Part shown: positions 14,800 to 24,400 of the stretch, one piece after another | Layout of the letters: each line of letters begins with the position of its first letter | Position numbering within the stretch: position 1 is the first letter of the stretch | Assembly: GCA_964605665.1 (NCBI GenBank) | Contig: CAZSDP010000033.1 | Coordinates: 1 to 37,194 of the forward strand | Length of the DNA stretch: 37,194 bases | DNA from: CAZSDP01 sp964605665 | GTDB lineage: Bacteria; Planctomycetota; UBA8108; UBA1146 | Direction: 5' to 3' | Translations under genes and position numbers: made by a program | Notes under the pieces: model-generated | Seen by the model: only the letters and a program-made list of their open reading frames with translations | Database searches by the model: none | Told to the model about the DNA's origin: nothing

Positions 14800-17622
14800 T
14801 CAGGGACAAGCGGGGGAGCTGTCGCAGTCGAGAGCGTCGGGGGTGGGGTCGGTGTCGCAGTCTGGGAATGGGCCGATCGGCGGTTGACCTCCGTTGAAAA
14901 GATAGCTGAGTAGGTTGATGGCGTCTCCGATGTCGACCATCCCATCACCATTGGGATCATTGGCATCGAGACAGTCCGCCGGACCGCCAGAGAAGAGATG
15001 GGCGAGGATTGCAATCGCATCTCCGACGTCGACGACTCCATCGCCATTCCCATCACCAGAGATGTACTTCAATTCGAAGAGCTCGCATTCATCAGGAATG
15101 CCGTTGAGGTCGTTATCGAGACTAGAGCCGCTTGCGATGTCGCAGCTATCGATGATGCCATTTTGATTACAGTCGGGAGGGGGGCTGGTATTGAGCCAAA
15201 CCCGGTTCGCTCCGGCAGAGTTGGCAGCGAATGCATCGAGATCACCATCGCCATCAAGATCACCGAGGGCGACGTCACGAGTGGCTCCATTGCCGAGGGA
15301 CTTATTGCTGTCGACGAAAACTCCCGCTGTTCCCATTTGGTCGCCTCCTTGATTCACCCAATAGCGATTTGGTTGGGAGATGTTTCCAACCAACGCATCG
15401 AGATCGCTATCTCCGTCGAGATCGCCAAGGGCAACGCTCCAGCTATTGGAGCTTCCGAGAATCTGGGAACTCACGGAGAACTGTGCTCCTCCTTGATTGA
15501 ACCAGATCTGATTTTGACCGTTGTTGGCAACGAAGGCATCGAGAGTCCCGTCACCATCGAGGTCACCGAGTTCGACAGCATGACTGGCGGAGTTCCCCAA
15601 AGTCTGTCCGCTGTCGAGAAAGACCCCCGATTGTCCCTGTTGCACTCCACCCTGGTTTAGCCAGACCAAGTTGGCGAGGAATGGTTGTGGCAGACCATCG
15701 ACATTTGCGACGAAGGCATCGAGATCACCGTCACTGTCGAGGTCACCGAGGGAGACGGCTCGACTGTCGGAAGAGCCGAGGAACTGATTGCTGTCGACAA
15801 ACTGAGCTCCTCCGAGGTTGATCGTCACGGTGTTCGGCTGGCCGCCGTTATTGACGACAAATGCGTCGGGGATGTTGTCGCCATCGAGATCTCCGAGATC
15901 CAACCCCCAAGAGGAGTAGGAGATCGGCTGGCTATTGGCGAAGAACTGGCCACCTCCTTGATTCAACCAGACCCCGGTCGGTTGATTGATGTTGGTGACG
16001 TAGCCATCGAGGTCTCCGTCGCCATCCAGATCTCCGACAGCGATGTCGGTGCTACTCCCATTTCCGAGAGCCTGCCCGCTGTCGAGGAAGTCGCCAGGCT
16101 GTCCGAGCTGGGCTCCTCCCTGATTCACCCACACGATGTTCGGTTGTCCTGCGTTGGCAACGAAGGCGTCCAAATCTCCATCGCTATCGAAGTCACCCAG
16201 TTCAACTCCGAAGCTGTCTGAGTTGCCGAGAGCTTGGCCGCTGTCGATAAAGCAGGTTTGCTGTGCAAGCTCGCAGCTGTCGATCTGACCGTTGCCATCG
16301 CAATCGATACCGGGATTCGCGATGATGTCACACTCGTCGAGGGAGTTGTTGAGGTTGCAGTCGAGGAGTGGGTTTGCAGCGATCTCACAAGAGTCGACAA
16401 TGCCGTTTTGATCACAGTCGGTACCTGCTGCCACATTCAAATAGATACGATTCGGTTGATTGAAGTTCACGACGACCAGATCGAGATCGCTGTCACCGTC
16501 GACATCACCGAATACCAGCGAGTAGCTGAGCGAGGTCCCGAGCATCTGTTGGCTGTTGGTGAATTGGCCCGCCGTACCCCCTTGCGCTCCTCCGTCATTG
16601 ATCCAAATGGTATTGGCAAAGAGGGATGAATAGGCGACGTCTAAGTCGGAGTCACCGTCGATATCTCCGAAAGCGACCCCTGTCGTTCCCCCTCCAGGGG
16701 CATCCACGGTCTGGCCGCTGTCGACAAGTCCACCGAGACCATCGTTGAGATAGAGGCGATTCGGTGTGCCACTGTATTCTCCTACCAACAGGTCGATGTC
16801 GGTGTCGCTGTCGAGATCACCAAGAGCGAGAGCGAGCGTGTTACCGCTTCCCAGCGCGGGGGGAAGGAGAAGGAATTCCGCGATGGTTCCTTGTTGAGCT
16901 CCTCCCTGATTGATCCAGACCGTCCCCGGCTCATTACTGGTGTTTCCAAACACCAAGTCGAGATCGAGGTCACCGTCGAGATCGCTGATCGCAACCGCTG
17001 AGCCAGAAGAGGAACCGAGTGTTTGGAGGCTGTCGATGAAGTTTCCAGAATTCAGCCCATCGTTGAGGTAGACGCGATTCGGTTGGCTGGCCCAGTTGGC
17101 GAAGACGAGATCGAGGTCTCCATCGTTGTCGAGGTCACCGAGTGCGACGTCGTTACTGTAGGAAGTGCCGAGGAGCTGTCCACTGTCGCTGAAGTTGCCG
17201 AGACCGTCATTGAGGAAAACGCGGTTCGGTTGCGTTTGCCCATTGGCGATGACGAAGTCGAGATCGAGATCACCGTCGATATCTCCGACCGCGACCCCAT
17301 AACTTCCGTTGGCGGGAAAGGTTTGTCCGCTATCGAGATAGTCTCCCGGATTTCCTCCCTGCAGTCCCCCCTGATTGACGTAGATCCGAGTCATCTGAGA
17401 ATTCAAGACACCATTGGCCACGACGATATCGAGGTCGCCATCGGCATCGAAGTCGCCCAGCGCAACATCAGAACTCCTGAAGTTGCCGAGGAGCTGCCCG
17501 CTGTCGATGAAGGTTCCGCTGCCGGGACAGGGAACGGGCTGCGCTGGGAGGACGCTCACGAAGCAGAGCGGCAGAGTGGTCCCGAGGAAAAGAATGAGTT
17601 TGAGAAGATCGCATGCCTTCAT
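14800..17622 (-). CDS. Secreted FG-GAP/VCBS double-propeller protein with dockerin-like C-terminus
   Basis: This 940-residue exported protein starts with a signal peptide (KACDLLKLILFLGTTLPLCF, cut near LPAQPV). It contains fourteen calcium loops of the form LGDLDGDGDLD, each inside a repeat of about 50 residues with the pattern D-S-G-Q-x-L-G and a partner strand such as PNRVYLNDGL or VWVNQGGAQ. Seven lie before, and seven after, a thrombospondin-type-3-like linker of three Cys/Asp loops (DCDQNGIVDSCEI, DCNLNNSLDECDI, DCDGNGQIDSCEL; about 16260-16430). This suggests two seven-bladed beta-propellers. A further linker loop precedes the dockerin-like module (SGDGNGDGVVDVGDAI, NGDGMVDIGDAI) and the tail FPDCDTDPT...CP. 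GGAGGTG lies just before the ATG. Adhesion or matrix binding is likely; no enzyme motif is visible. Confidence 0.9.
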   Translation of the reverse strand: MKACDLLKLILFLGTTLPLCFVSVLPAQPVPCPGSGTFIDSGQLLGNFRSSDVALGDFDADGDLDIVVANGVLNSQMTRIYVNQGGLQGGNPGDYLDSGQTFPANGSYGVAVGDIDGDLDLDFVIANGQTQPNRVFLNDGLGNFSDSGQLLGTSYSNDVALGDLDNDGDLDLVFANWASQPNRVYLNDGLNSGNFIDSLQTLGSSSGSAVAISDLDGDLDLDLVFGNTSNEPGTVWINQGGAQQGTIAEFLLLPPALGSGNTLALALGDLDSDTDIDLLVGEYSGTPNRLYLNDGLGGLVDSGQTVDAPGGGTTGVAFGDIDGDSDLDVAYSSLFANTIWINDGGAQGGTAGQFTNSQQMLGTSLSYSLVFGDVDGDSDLDLVVVNFNQPNRIYLNVAAGTDCDQNGIVDSCEIAANPLLDCNLNNSLDECDIIANPGIDCDGNGQIDSCELAQQTCFIDSGQALGNSDSFGVELGDFDSDGDLDAFVANAGQPNIVWVNQGGAQLGQPGDFLDSGQALGNGSSTDIAVGDLDGDGDLDGYVTNINQPTGVWLNQGGGQFFANSQPISYSSWGLDLGDLDGDNIPDAFVVNNGGQPNTVTINLGGAQFVDSNQFLGSSDSRAVSLGDLDSDGDLDAFVANVDGLPQPFLANLVWLNQGGVQQGQSGVFLDSGQTLGNSASHAVELGDLDGDGTLDAFVANNGQNQIWFNQGGAQFSVSSQILGSSNSWSVALGDLDGDSDLDALVGNISQPNRYWVNQGGDQMGTAGVFVDSNKSLGNGATRDVALGDLDGDGDLDAFAANSAGANRVWLNTSPPPDCNQNGIIDSCDIASGSSLDNDLNGIPDECELFELKYISGDGNGDGVVDVGDAIAILAHLFSGGPADCLDANDPNGDGMVDIGDAINLLSYLFNGGQPPIGPFPDCDTDPTPDALDCDSSPACP

Positions 17623-17952
17623 CGGACACCTCCACCGGTCAGGTTTCTCCGGGCAGATCGGGATAGAAGAAGAGGGGGGTTGCGAGCCCTCTATTATAGC
17701 GATTCACCGCTGATTCACGCCTTCAAAAGAGGTCGCGGTGGACGAATAACACCCTTCTTCAGAAGGCTGACCGTCGGGTTTGGCGCTTTTGGAACTTCCT
17801 GTACGCTCTCTTCGTTCACGGTCGATGCCTACGGACGGCGCGGGAATCGCTGACCGATCGAGATCTCTTTGACAGAACTGTCTCTTGTTAGGAATCTGGT
17901 GGGGGAGAGTCGCACGAATCGAGAGCTGGTGCTCTCCAGAAGATGAGGAACG
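17623..17952. other. Divergent promoter region between the FG-GAP gene and msrA
   Basis: This 330-bp region should hold promoters for both flanking genes. I see no gene and no confident -10/-35 pair. GAGGAA just before 17953 serves as the ribosome site of msrA. Confidence 0.5.
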
Positions 17953-18630
17953 ATGAAGAAGACTCAACGGCGGACTTCAGGGCACTTCTCTTTTATTCGC
18001 GGCGGAGTTGTAATGATGGTCGTGGCGCTCTTGTTGAATGCGCTGATCGGATGTTCAGGGAGTCAGCGCGACCGATCTGGTGTCAGTGAACGATCGCAAT
18101 CTGTCGAGAGGGATGTGATGAGTGAGAATACCGAAACCGCGATCATCGCTGGTGGTTGCTTCTGGGGAATGGAAGAGCTGCTGAGGGGAATCGATGGAGT
18201 GATCGATTCTGAAGTCGGCTACTGCGGCGGCGAGAATCAAGGTGCGACCTACGAGCACCATCCAGGACATGCCGAAGCGGTTCGCATCGTTTTCAATCCT
18301 GAAACGATCTCCTTTGAAAATCTACTGGTGAACTGGTTCTTTCGAATGCACGATCCGACGACGTTGAACCGTCAGGGGAATGATCGCGGTACCAGTTATC
18401 GAAGCACAATTTTTTATCTCGACGAAGAACAGAAAGTGGTGGCCGAGAAGGCGATTCAAACCGTCGACGCGGCGAAGCGATGGCCAGCACCGATCGTGAC
18501 CACCGTCGAGCCAGTGAGCAACTGGTCAGACGCTGAGGGATACCACCAAGACTATCTGGTCAAGAATCCGGGTGGGTATACCTGCCATTGGTTGCGAGAG
18601 TGGGAACCAATTCCGGTCGGAGGAGAATAG
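17953..18630 (+). CDS. msrA: Peptide-methionine (S)-S-oxide reductase, lipoprotein form
   Basis: MsrA reduces methionine-S-sulfoxide in damaged proteins. The 225-residue protein has the family active site GGCFWGMEE with nucleophile C69, followed by VGYCGGENQGATYE, HPGHAEAV, FRMHDPTTLNRQGNDRGTSYRS and the C-terminal GYTCHWLREWEP, which may supply the resolving Cys. The first 34 residues form a basic, hydrophobic signal ending in the lipobox LIGC (C34), so the enzyme should be exported and lipid-anchored, where it would repair envelope proteins. An ATG at 18118, just before the catalytic domain, has AGAGGG a few bases upstream and could give a cytoplasmic form. It is upstream of the DUF47-PiT pair but separated by over 200 bases. 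Confidence 0.96.
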   Translation: MKKTQRRTSGHFSFIRGGVVMMVVALLLNALIGCSGSQRDRSGVSERSQSVERDVMSENTETAIIAGGCFWGMEELLRGIDGVIDSEVGYCGGENQGATYEHHPGHAEAVRIVFNPETISFENLLVNWFFRMHDPTTLNRQGNDRGTSYRSTIFYLDEEQKVVAEKAIQTVDAAKRWPAPIVTTVEPVSNWSDAEGYHQDYLVKNPGGYTCHWLREWEPIPVGGE

Positions 18631-18846
18631 GTCGACGTTCGGTGGTCAACCGATCGCAAAGTGAAACCACACTTCCTAAGTCTAGAATAGATAACACTCT
18701 ACCGCTCTCCTTGAGCAGTCTGCTCGGCTGCTGGTGTAATGTTCGTTCGATTGTGTTAAGAAGACGCAATGGGGCCGCCTCGCCCCGGAGCCTTGATTGA
18801 GCCGCTGCAGTGCGGAGTCTTCCGAAACCAGCTAGAGGAGAGTTTG

Positions 18847-19518
18847 ATGACGACCTCTCCGGATTTCGTGAATGCCCCGTTCGGCCCGCTGAATCAGCAC
18901 ATGTCGAAGGTGAAAGAGTGTGTGGCACTGGTCGGGCCAATGTTCGAGTGTCTCCTCACTGGAAACTACCCGGGCATCGAAGAGCACGCCCAGTCGATCT
19001 TTCGGCTCGAGCACGAGGCAGATGTCATCAAGAATGAAATCCGTGACGCGATGCCACGAGCCTTCTCGTTGCCGATCTTCCGGGGTGATCTTCTTGCCTA
19101 TCTGAAACTGCAGGATGCCCTCGCTGATACTGTTGAAGACATCGCAGTCGTCCTGACTCTCAAGAACCTCCCCATTCCTGCATCGCTTTCCAAGGACTTG
19201 GGTGGTTTGGTCGAGAAGGTCCTTCAGGTTTGTGACATTCTCTTCCAGTGCACTGGTCATCTCGCGGATCTTCGGGAAAAGGACCTCACCGGTCCGAAGG
19301 CGAATGAGATCCTCGGGCTCGTTTCCCAGGCAGAGCACGCGGAGTGGGAGGCTGATAAGCTCGAGTACTCCGTGTCTAAGCATCTGTTTACCCTCACCGA
19401 TGATCAGATCCATCCCACCGATGTCTATCTTTGGTCCAAAGTCCTTATGGAGCTCGGTCGCTTAGCAAACCACGCAGACAAGACCGCAGAACGCCTGCGT
19501 CGTATGATTGCACGATAA
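18847..19518 (+). CDS. DUF47 / PhoU-like phosphate transport accessory protein
   Basis: This 223-residue all-helical cytoplasmic protein belongs to the DUF47 (TIGR00153-type) family, distant relatives of PhoU encoded next to PiT phosphate transporters. The typical pattern is present: FRLEHEADVIKNEIRDAM, then FRGDLLAYLKLQDALADTVEDIA, and a second half with SQAEHAEWEADKLEYSVSKHL and LMELGRLANHADKTAERLRRMI. The repeated E/D-x-x-x-D clusters bind metal in PhoU proteins. The start at 18847 is set by AGAGGAG at 18834-18840; an upstream in-frame ATG at 18769 has no such site. It ends nine bases before the PiT reading frame, so the two are almost certainly co-transcribed. Confidence 0.92.
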   Translation: MTTSPDFVNAPFGPLNQHMSKVKECVALVGPMFECLLTGNYPGIEEHAQSIFRLEHEADVIKNEIRDAMPRAFSLPIFRGDLLAYLKLQDALADTVEDIAVVLTLKNLPIPASLSKDLGGLVEKVLQVCDILFQCTGHLADLREKDLTGPKANEILGLVSQAEHAEWEADKLEYSVSKHLFTLTDDQIHPTDVYLWSKVLMELGRLANHADKTAERLRRMIAR

Positions 19519-19527
19519 GAGGCTGGC

Positions 19528-19722
19528 ATGGAACTCTCATTCCTAGAGCCGCTATCTGCATTCATCGATGTCAGCGACATGAGTTTCTTCTTGTGGGTAG
19601 CGCTCGGCACAGCTCTAGGAATGCTCATCTGGGACACGGTCGAAGTCGGTCGGAATGACGCGGCTAATTTGGTGAATGCTGCATATGGTGCGCGTATCGT
19701 TACTCGAAACCGTGCCGTTTAG
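19528..19722 (+). pseudogene. PiT phosphate transporter, N-terminal fragment ending at an in-frame TAG
   Basis: These 64 codons encode the first membrane helix and the diagnostic PiT motif GRNDAANLVNAAYGARIVTR. The frame is then stopped by TAG at 19720-19722. Directly after it, in the same frame, the protein continues IAGVGVVLGASLSSG, as expected for helix two of a PiT transporter. A single substitution (for example TGG to TAG) explains the break. TAG is an ordinary stop elsewhere in the window, for instance at the ends of the HTH and M60 genes, so reassignment is unlikely. A sequencing error, a true null allele and rare readthrough remain possible. Confidence 0.75.
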
Positions 19723-19755
19723 ATCGCAGGGGTCGGAGTTGTTCTCGGAGCGAGT

Positions 19756-21135
19756 TTGTCTTCCGGAGTCGTGGATACGGCTCGCAAGGGTATCTTTGAT
19801 CCCACGCTGCTGACCAACCTCGATGACGCACTCCAAAAAGCACTCGCGATCTATATTGCGGTCTACATCGTCGATACCGTTCTGCTCTACGGATATTCCG
19901 CCTTCGGTATGCCAGTTTCCACGACGGCTTGTCTTGTTTTCGAGCTGCTCGGAGCGTCCTTTGCCGTGGGTGGGCCCGAGATCGTCATGTGGCCCAACGC
20001 TTCGAAGGTTGTGATTGCGATCGTGCTTTCCATCTTGATCAGCGGAGTCGCAAGCTTCTTCGTGCAGCGAGCAGTTCGTGGCGCGATTGGGGATCGAGCT
20101 GAGCATCTCGTCACCCTCCTGTTACATGGAGGATGGGCGGGGGGCGGTATGCTCGCTATGCTCGTCTATTTCATGGTCCTGAAAGGGATGAAAAACGTTT
20201 CGACCGTGAAGTGGCTGAAGTCCGAAGTGATCGAAGCCTACGGTGCGATTCCCGTGATCCTTGGATTATGGCTCTTCTTCTCCGTGATCATTCATGCTTG
20301 TCTCATCGTGTTTCGCCAAAAGTTCGCGCACAAGCTCTTTCCGATGCTCGCGATCTTGGGCACGTTTTGCATGGGCTTCGCGTTCGGACAAAATGACCTC
20401 GCAAACTGCGCGGCGCCTGGGCTTTCCGCCTGGAATCTCATTCAACACCGAGCAGATGGTGTAGAGCTTGCAACCAAACTGAATCTCCCGGGATGGATGC
20501 TCATCGTCTGCGGTGTACTCCTGCTATGTGGAATGATCACCAAGCGAGCCCATCGGGTGACGCAGGCCGCAGTGAGCGCGGGAAGCCAGTCTAATGTCGT
20601 TGCTCTTTACGCGCCCCGTTGGTGCCTTGCCGTGGCCCGGCGGATGATTCGAATGCGCAATCGAATTTCGCCGCCTCCTCCGATTGCTCCTTCGCCAGTC
20701 AAGCCAGGGACAAATGAGCTCCGTGACTACGATTCAGTGCGGGCGTGTGTGATCCTTGCTATTTCTGCTTGCGTCATCGCTTTTGCATCGAGCATGAAAC
20801 TTCCAGTCTCGACCACTTATGTCACGTTTGCGGCGGTCGTCGCTACGGGTGCGGCGGATCGCATTCTCCAACGGGGGGATGCAGAGCTGAAACTGGCACG
20901 GACAATTTGGGTGGTCTTCAGCTGGTTTAGTGCAGCGGTCGTCGCTGCGGTGTGTGCGGGCCTCGTCTGTCGACTGATCGTGACCGCCGGGGCTGCGGGG
21001 ATTGGGATTGGGCTCTTGCTGAATTTTGGCAGCCGATTCGTACTCCAGCGACGCGGCGATCGTCAAGCACTCGCGGTCGAGAGTGCGGCGGCGGAGCGGA
21101 TGAACCCCGAGTTGTTCGCGGAAGAAGATGCTTAG
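19756..21135 (+). CDS. Inorganic phosphate transporter, PiT family (main part, downstream of in-frame TAG)
   Basis: This is the major part of a low-affinity phosphate permease driven by ion symport. The frame is open from 19723; the nominal start at 19756 is only the first available one and lacks a ribosome site. It shows multiple hydrophobic helices, the motif FGMPVSTTACLVFE in the first half, the second inverted signature FAFGQNDLANCAAPGLSAW, and a repeat of the VSTT element in LPVSTTYVTFA near the end. The charged central loop (RMIRMRNRIS with a Pro-rich stretch) separates the halves. With the 64-codon piece upstream the protein would be about 535 residues, normal for this family. On its own this fragment lacks the first NDAAN motif and should not transport. 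It is paired with DUF47. Confidence 0.9.
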   Translation: MSSGVVDTARKGIFDPTLLTNLDDALQKALAIYIAVYIVDTVLLYGYSAFGMPVSTTACLVFELLGASFAVGGPEIVMWPNASKVVIAIVLSILISGVASFFVQRAVRGAIGDRAEHLVTLLLHGGWAGGGMLAMLVYFMVLKGMKNVSTVKWLKSEVIEAYGAIPVILGLWLFFSVIIHACLIVFRQKFAHKLFPMLAILGTFCMGFAFGQNDLANCAAPGLSAWNLIQHRADGVELATKLNLPGWMLIVCGVLLLCGMITKRAHRVTQAAVSAGSQSNVVALYAPRWCLAVARRMIRMRNRISPPPPIAPSPVKPGTNELRDYDSVRACVILAISACVIAFASSMKLPVSTTYVTFAAVVATGAADRILQRGDAELKLARTIWVVFSWFSAAVVAAVCAGLVCRLIVTAGAAGIGIGLLLNFGSRFVLQRRGDRQALAVESAAAERMNPELFAEEDA

Positions 21136-21323
21136 AGCAAGTCGTGGTTTTGCGACGAGACCTCACTCGAGGTGATGGCGTGAGCTGAGAGCAAACCGGG
21201 AATCCCGTAGCATCCGAATCTGTCAGCCCATCTCGCCGTCGCGATTTTGAGATTCTGGAAAACCTATGTGAATGGGGTCGATGTTGCCATGACGCAGTAT
21301 CGGATGGTCGTTGCCCAACGATA

Positions 21324-21352
21324 TTGACAGTGTAAGCTTGGGTCGGTCTAGA
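21324..21352 (+). promoter_or_regulatory. Possible sigma-70-type promoter upstream of the M60 gene
   Basis: A perfect TTGACA (21324-21329) is followed after 17 bases by TCTAGA (21347-21352), only a partial match to TATAAT. It sits about 60 bases before the chosen start. The -35 and spacing are good; the -10 is weak. Confidence 0.35.
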
Positions 21353-21413
21353 GTCAGCGTCAAAGATCTCGGCTGAGGTGGATGGCGATTTCCGTTTTCT
21401 TGAGGGGTGCAAC

Positions 21414-24400
21414 GTGCTTTTGAAGAGTATTCAAGTTTTCGCCGCGGCAATTCTGGTTCTTCATTTATCACCAGCTCCGACTGCGGTGGGGTCAGAGAGC
21501 GACCTCTCGATGGTCATGAACGACCTGACCGCCCATATCACGGGGACCACCCCACTCACCGGGCCGCAGATCGAAGCGTTGACCCTGACCTTCGAGGCGA
21601 ACCGCGATTTTCTCGACGACTCCACCGCGATCATGACCCAAGCCTTCGATCTGTCCGCTCTCTACGAAGGCACGGTCGGTCCACTCTTCATCAATGCCGA
21701 AACGAGCGGTGGATTTCCTCGGGTGCAAGAAGGCGCGGATGGGTACGAACTCGAACGCGCAATCTTTGCGATCCAACAGGCAATTCTCGATGTGATCTAT
21801 TCACCGGCGAACTGTCAGATCCATCAATCGCTCTTCGATGGGAAGATCTTCGAGACGTCGACCTTCTTTCCGGGAGCTTGTGCTCCCCCAGCAGATCCGA
21901 CCGTGTCTCATAGTGTCGACATCAATGGTTCCAACCCTCTGATGTGGGGAAGGCCGGTGTGTTACGGACCGATCCCAGCTCGAAGGCCAACCGGTCTCTA
22001 TCTCGCTCCGGGGAGCATCGGCACCGTGACGGTGTCTCCCGCGTTGGTGAATCAGGGCTTTGAGATTTTGGTGGGGACTCATGCGGTCGATAAGTTCGAG
22101 TATTACAAGCCGACCCATCGTCGACTCGATCGGATATCGAAGAGCTTTCCGATCACGAACACCGTAACCAGCATCGCGAATCCACTCGGCGGAAGCATCT
22201 ACATCATGGTTCCCTACGAGGCTGATACTGGGATTCAGACGATTCAGGTCGAGAATGTCGTCAAAGCCCCTTACTTTTCCTCCACGAGCACCCGCCAGAC
22301 GACCCTACAAGAGTGGCTCAATTCCGAGCGCAGTCACCCTGGACCGTGGGCCGACTTCGAATCTGACAAGTTCATGATGAGTGTGCCTACCAGCTGGATC
22401 TACAACTACGCCGACCCGATCAGCCAGATGCTCGATTGGGACTTGGCGATGGATGCGGTTTCGGAGCTACTGGGGTACGGGCCGCCAAACAACGTTCGCA
22501 ATTTGGTGACGTTGTATGTGCAAGTGGATATGGACATCCAGCATGGTGCGTACGGCACCGGCTATCCCCAGATCAACCACGGTTTCAATCCGAATGCGCC
22601 GACGAATGGCAACTCCTCGCACTTTTGGCTGACCGATGTACTCGGCTGGAGTGTCGAGTTCCACGAATTGGGTCACTGCCAACTCTTCTCGAAGTTCCCC
22701 GGGCACGAAGAAGCGATGGTGAACTTACCTTACGTTTACGTCGCCACCGAGAAGTTTGGCATGGGATTGGTCCAGGCCTTCACCGACTCGATGCAGCTGC
22801 AGTTTCTGGAAAATGTCGATGTCGATCAGGCTGCTTTGACTTGGTTTGTGACCGAGAATTTCCGAAATGGTCTGCCGATGGACATCACCAATTCGGAGCA
22901 GAATGAAGTTCGCTATCAGCACCGCGGGTATGGCAGATATGTGGAGATCGGAACCCTCTTCGGCTGGGATGTTCTGATCAACTTCTATCACCAAGAGCAG
23001 TTGGATTACATCAACGGGACTCCGAGCGACGGCCTCGACCCCGTCGATAGTCGGATCTTCCGTCTCTCCAAGGCTGCCGGGGTCGACTTGAGACCTCTGA
23101 TTCACTGTTGGGGTGTTCATCCGGAAGATCCCGCTGCGCTGCAACAGGCGATCATCGATGAAGGGCTGCCACCGTCTCCTCTCTTCCACGCCCGGCTCCT
23201 CCACTACAAAGACATCATCCCAGGAAACAATGCCGAGTTTTGGGATCACTATACGACGATCTACCCATCCCAGCCGGCGGGCGGAAATCCAAACTACCAG
23301 TATGGGTGGTACAACGTTTGGAAGAACATCTACGACGAGAGTCACGGGACTGCCGCCAAGAATGCGATGCAAGATTTGATCGACCTCTACTACGATCCCG
23401 ACCTGACGGCACCGACTCCAAATCCGATGACGTGGGCAACGGTCCCGACGGCGCTCAATGACCACTCGATCACGATGACCGCCTCGATCGCGACCGATGA
23501 TCTCAATGCTGTGGAGTACAACTTTATCTGTACCGACGGCGGAGGGCATGACAGCGGCTGGCAATCATCGAACACGTACATCGACACCGGCCTCTTGGCG
23601 CTGACCCAGTACACCTACCAAGTGCTCGCCCGCGACACGAGTAACAACGGCAACCAAACCGCTCCGACGGTGACCGCATCTGCCACCACCACCGCCGATA
23701 CCGGGGCACCCACGCCGAGCCCCGCGACCTTCGCTTCCGCTCCGATGGCGATCAGCGACACCGAAATCGTCGTCGTCGCAACGGCCGGTTCCGACGGCTC
23801 GACGCCGGTCCAGTACTACTTCGCGGAGACTTCCGGCAATCCTGGCGGTACCGACAGCGGTTGGATCAATAGTCCGATCTACCATGACACCGGCCTGAGT
23901 CCCGAGACGGAGTACACCTATACGGTGCAGATGCGCGATGCCCTGCTCAACGTCGGGATCGGCTCCGCTCCGGCGAGCACGACGACTCCGCTCCCTGGTG
24001 CGGTGCCCGTTGCGGTCCCGAATGGCGACTTCGAGACGATCTACAAGCCCGGTTCAACCACGATCACTGCGACATTGTCGGGTTGGACTCAGGGAGTTGG
24101 ACCCGATTGCCCCATCGACAACGGACAGTTCAATTTCTCCGACATGACGACCGGCACGGTTGCGGACATCCCCGGATGGGGCGGTTACGACCGAGATGCT
24201 TGGATCTTCTGGGGTGGCACTTACGGGCGAGACGAAACCACGGGTCATCTCCAAGGATCGGTTTCGACCGGCAACAACCACACTCCCGGTGGTTCTAACT
24301 GCTACTTGGCAAATGGAGACACCTGGGGAAATCAGGCGGGGGGATTGATCGTCTCCGATGCCGATCTCGGTAACATCGAGAGCAATGCGACCTACGTCCT

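Noticed and set aside
15685..16221. Long forward open frames antisense to the FG-GAP protein (also 14998-15660, 16234-16629 and 17023-17853)
   Set aside because: They mirror the repetitive Asp/Gly codons of the reverse-strand gene (runs of Val-Glu-Ile-Thr) and have no start signals or independent domains.
19720..19722. TAG read as pyrrolysine or other recoding in the PiT gene
   Set aside because: TAG ends several normal genes here, PiT proteins do not need a special residue at this point, and no recoding signal is visible.
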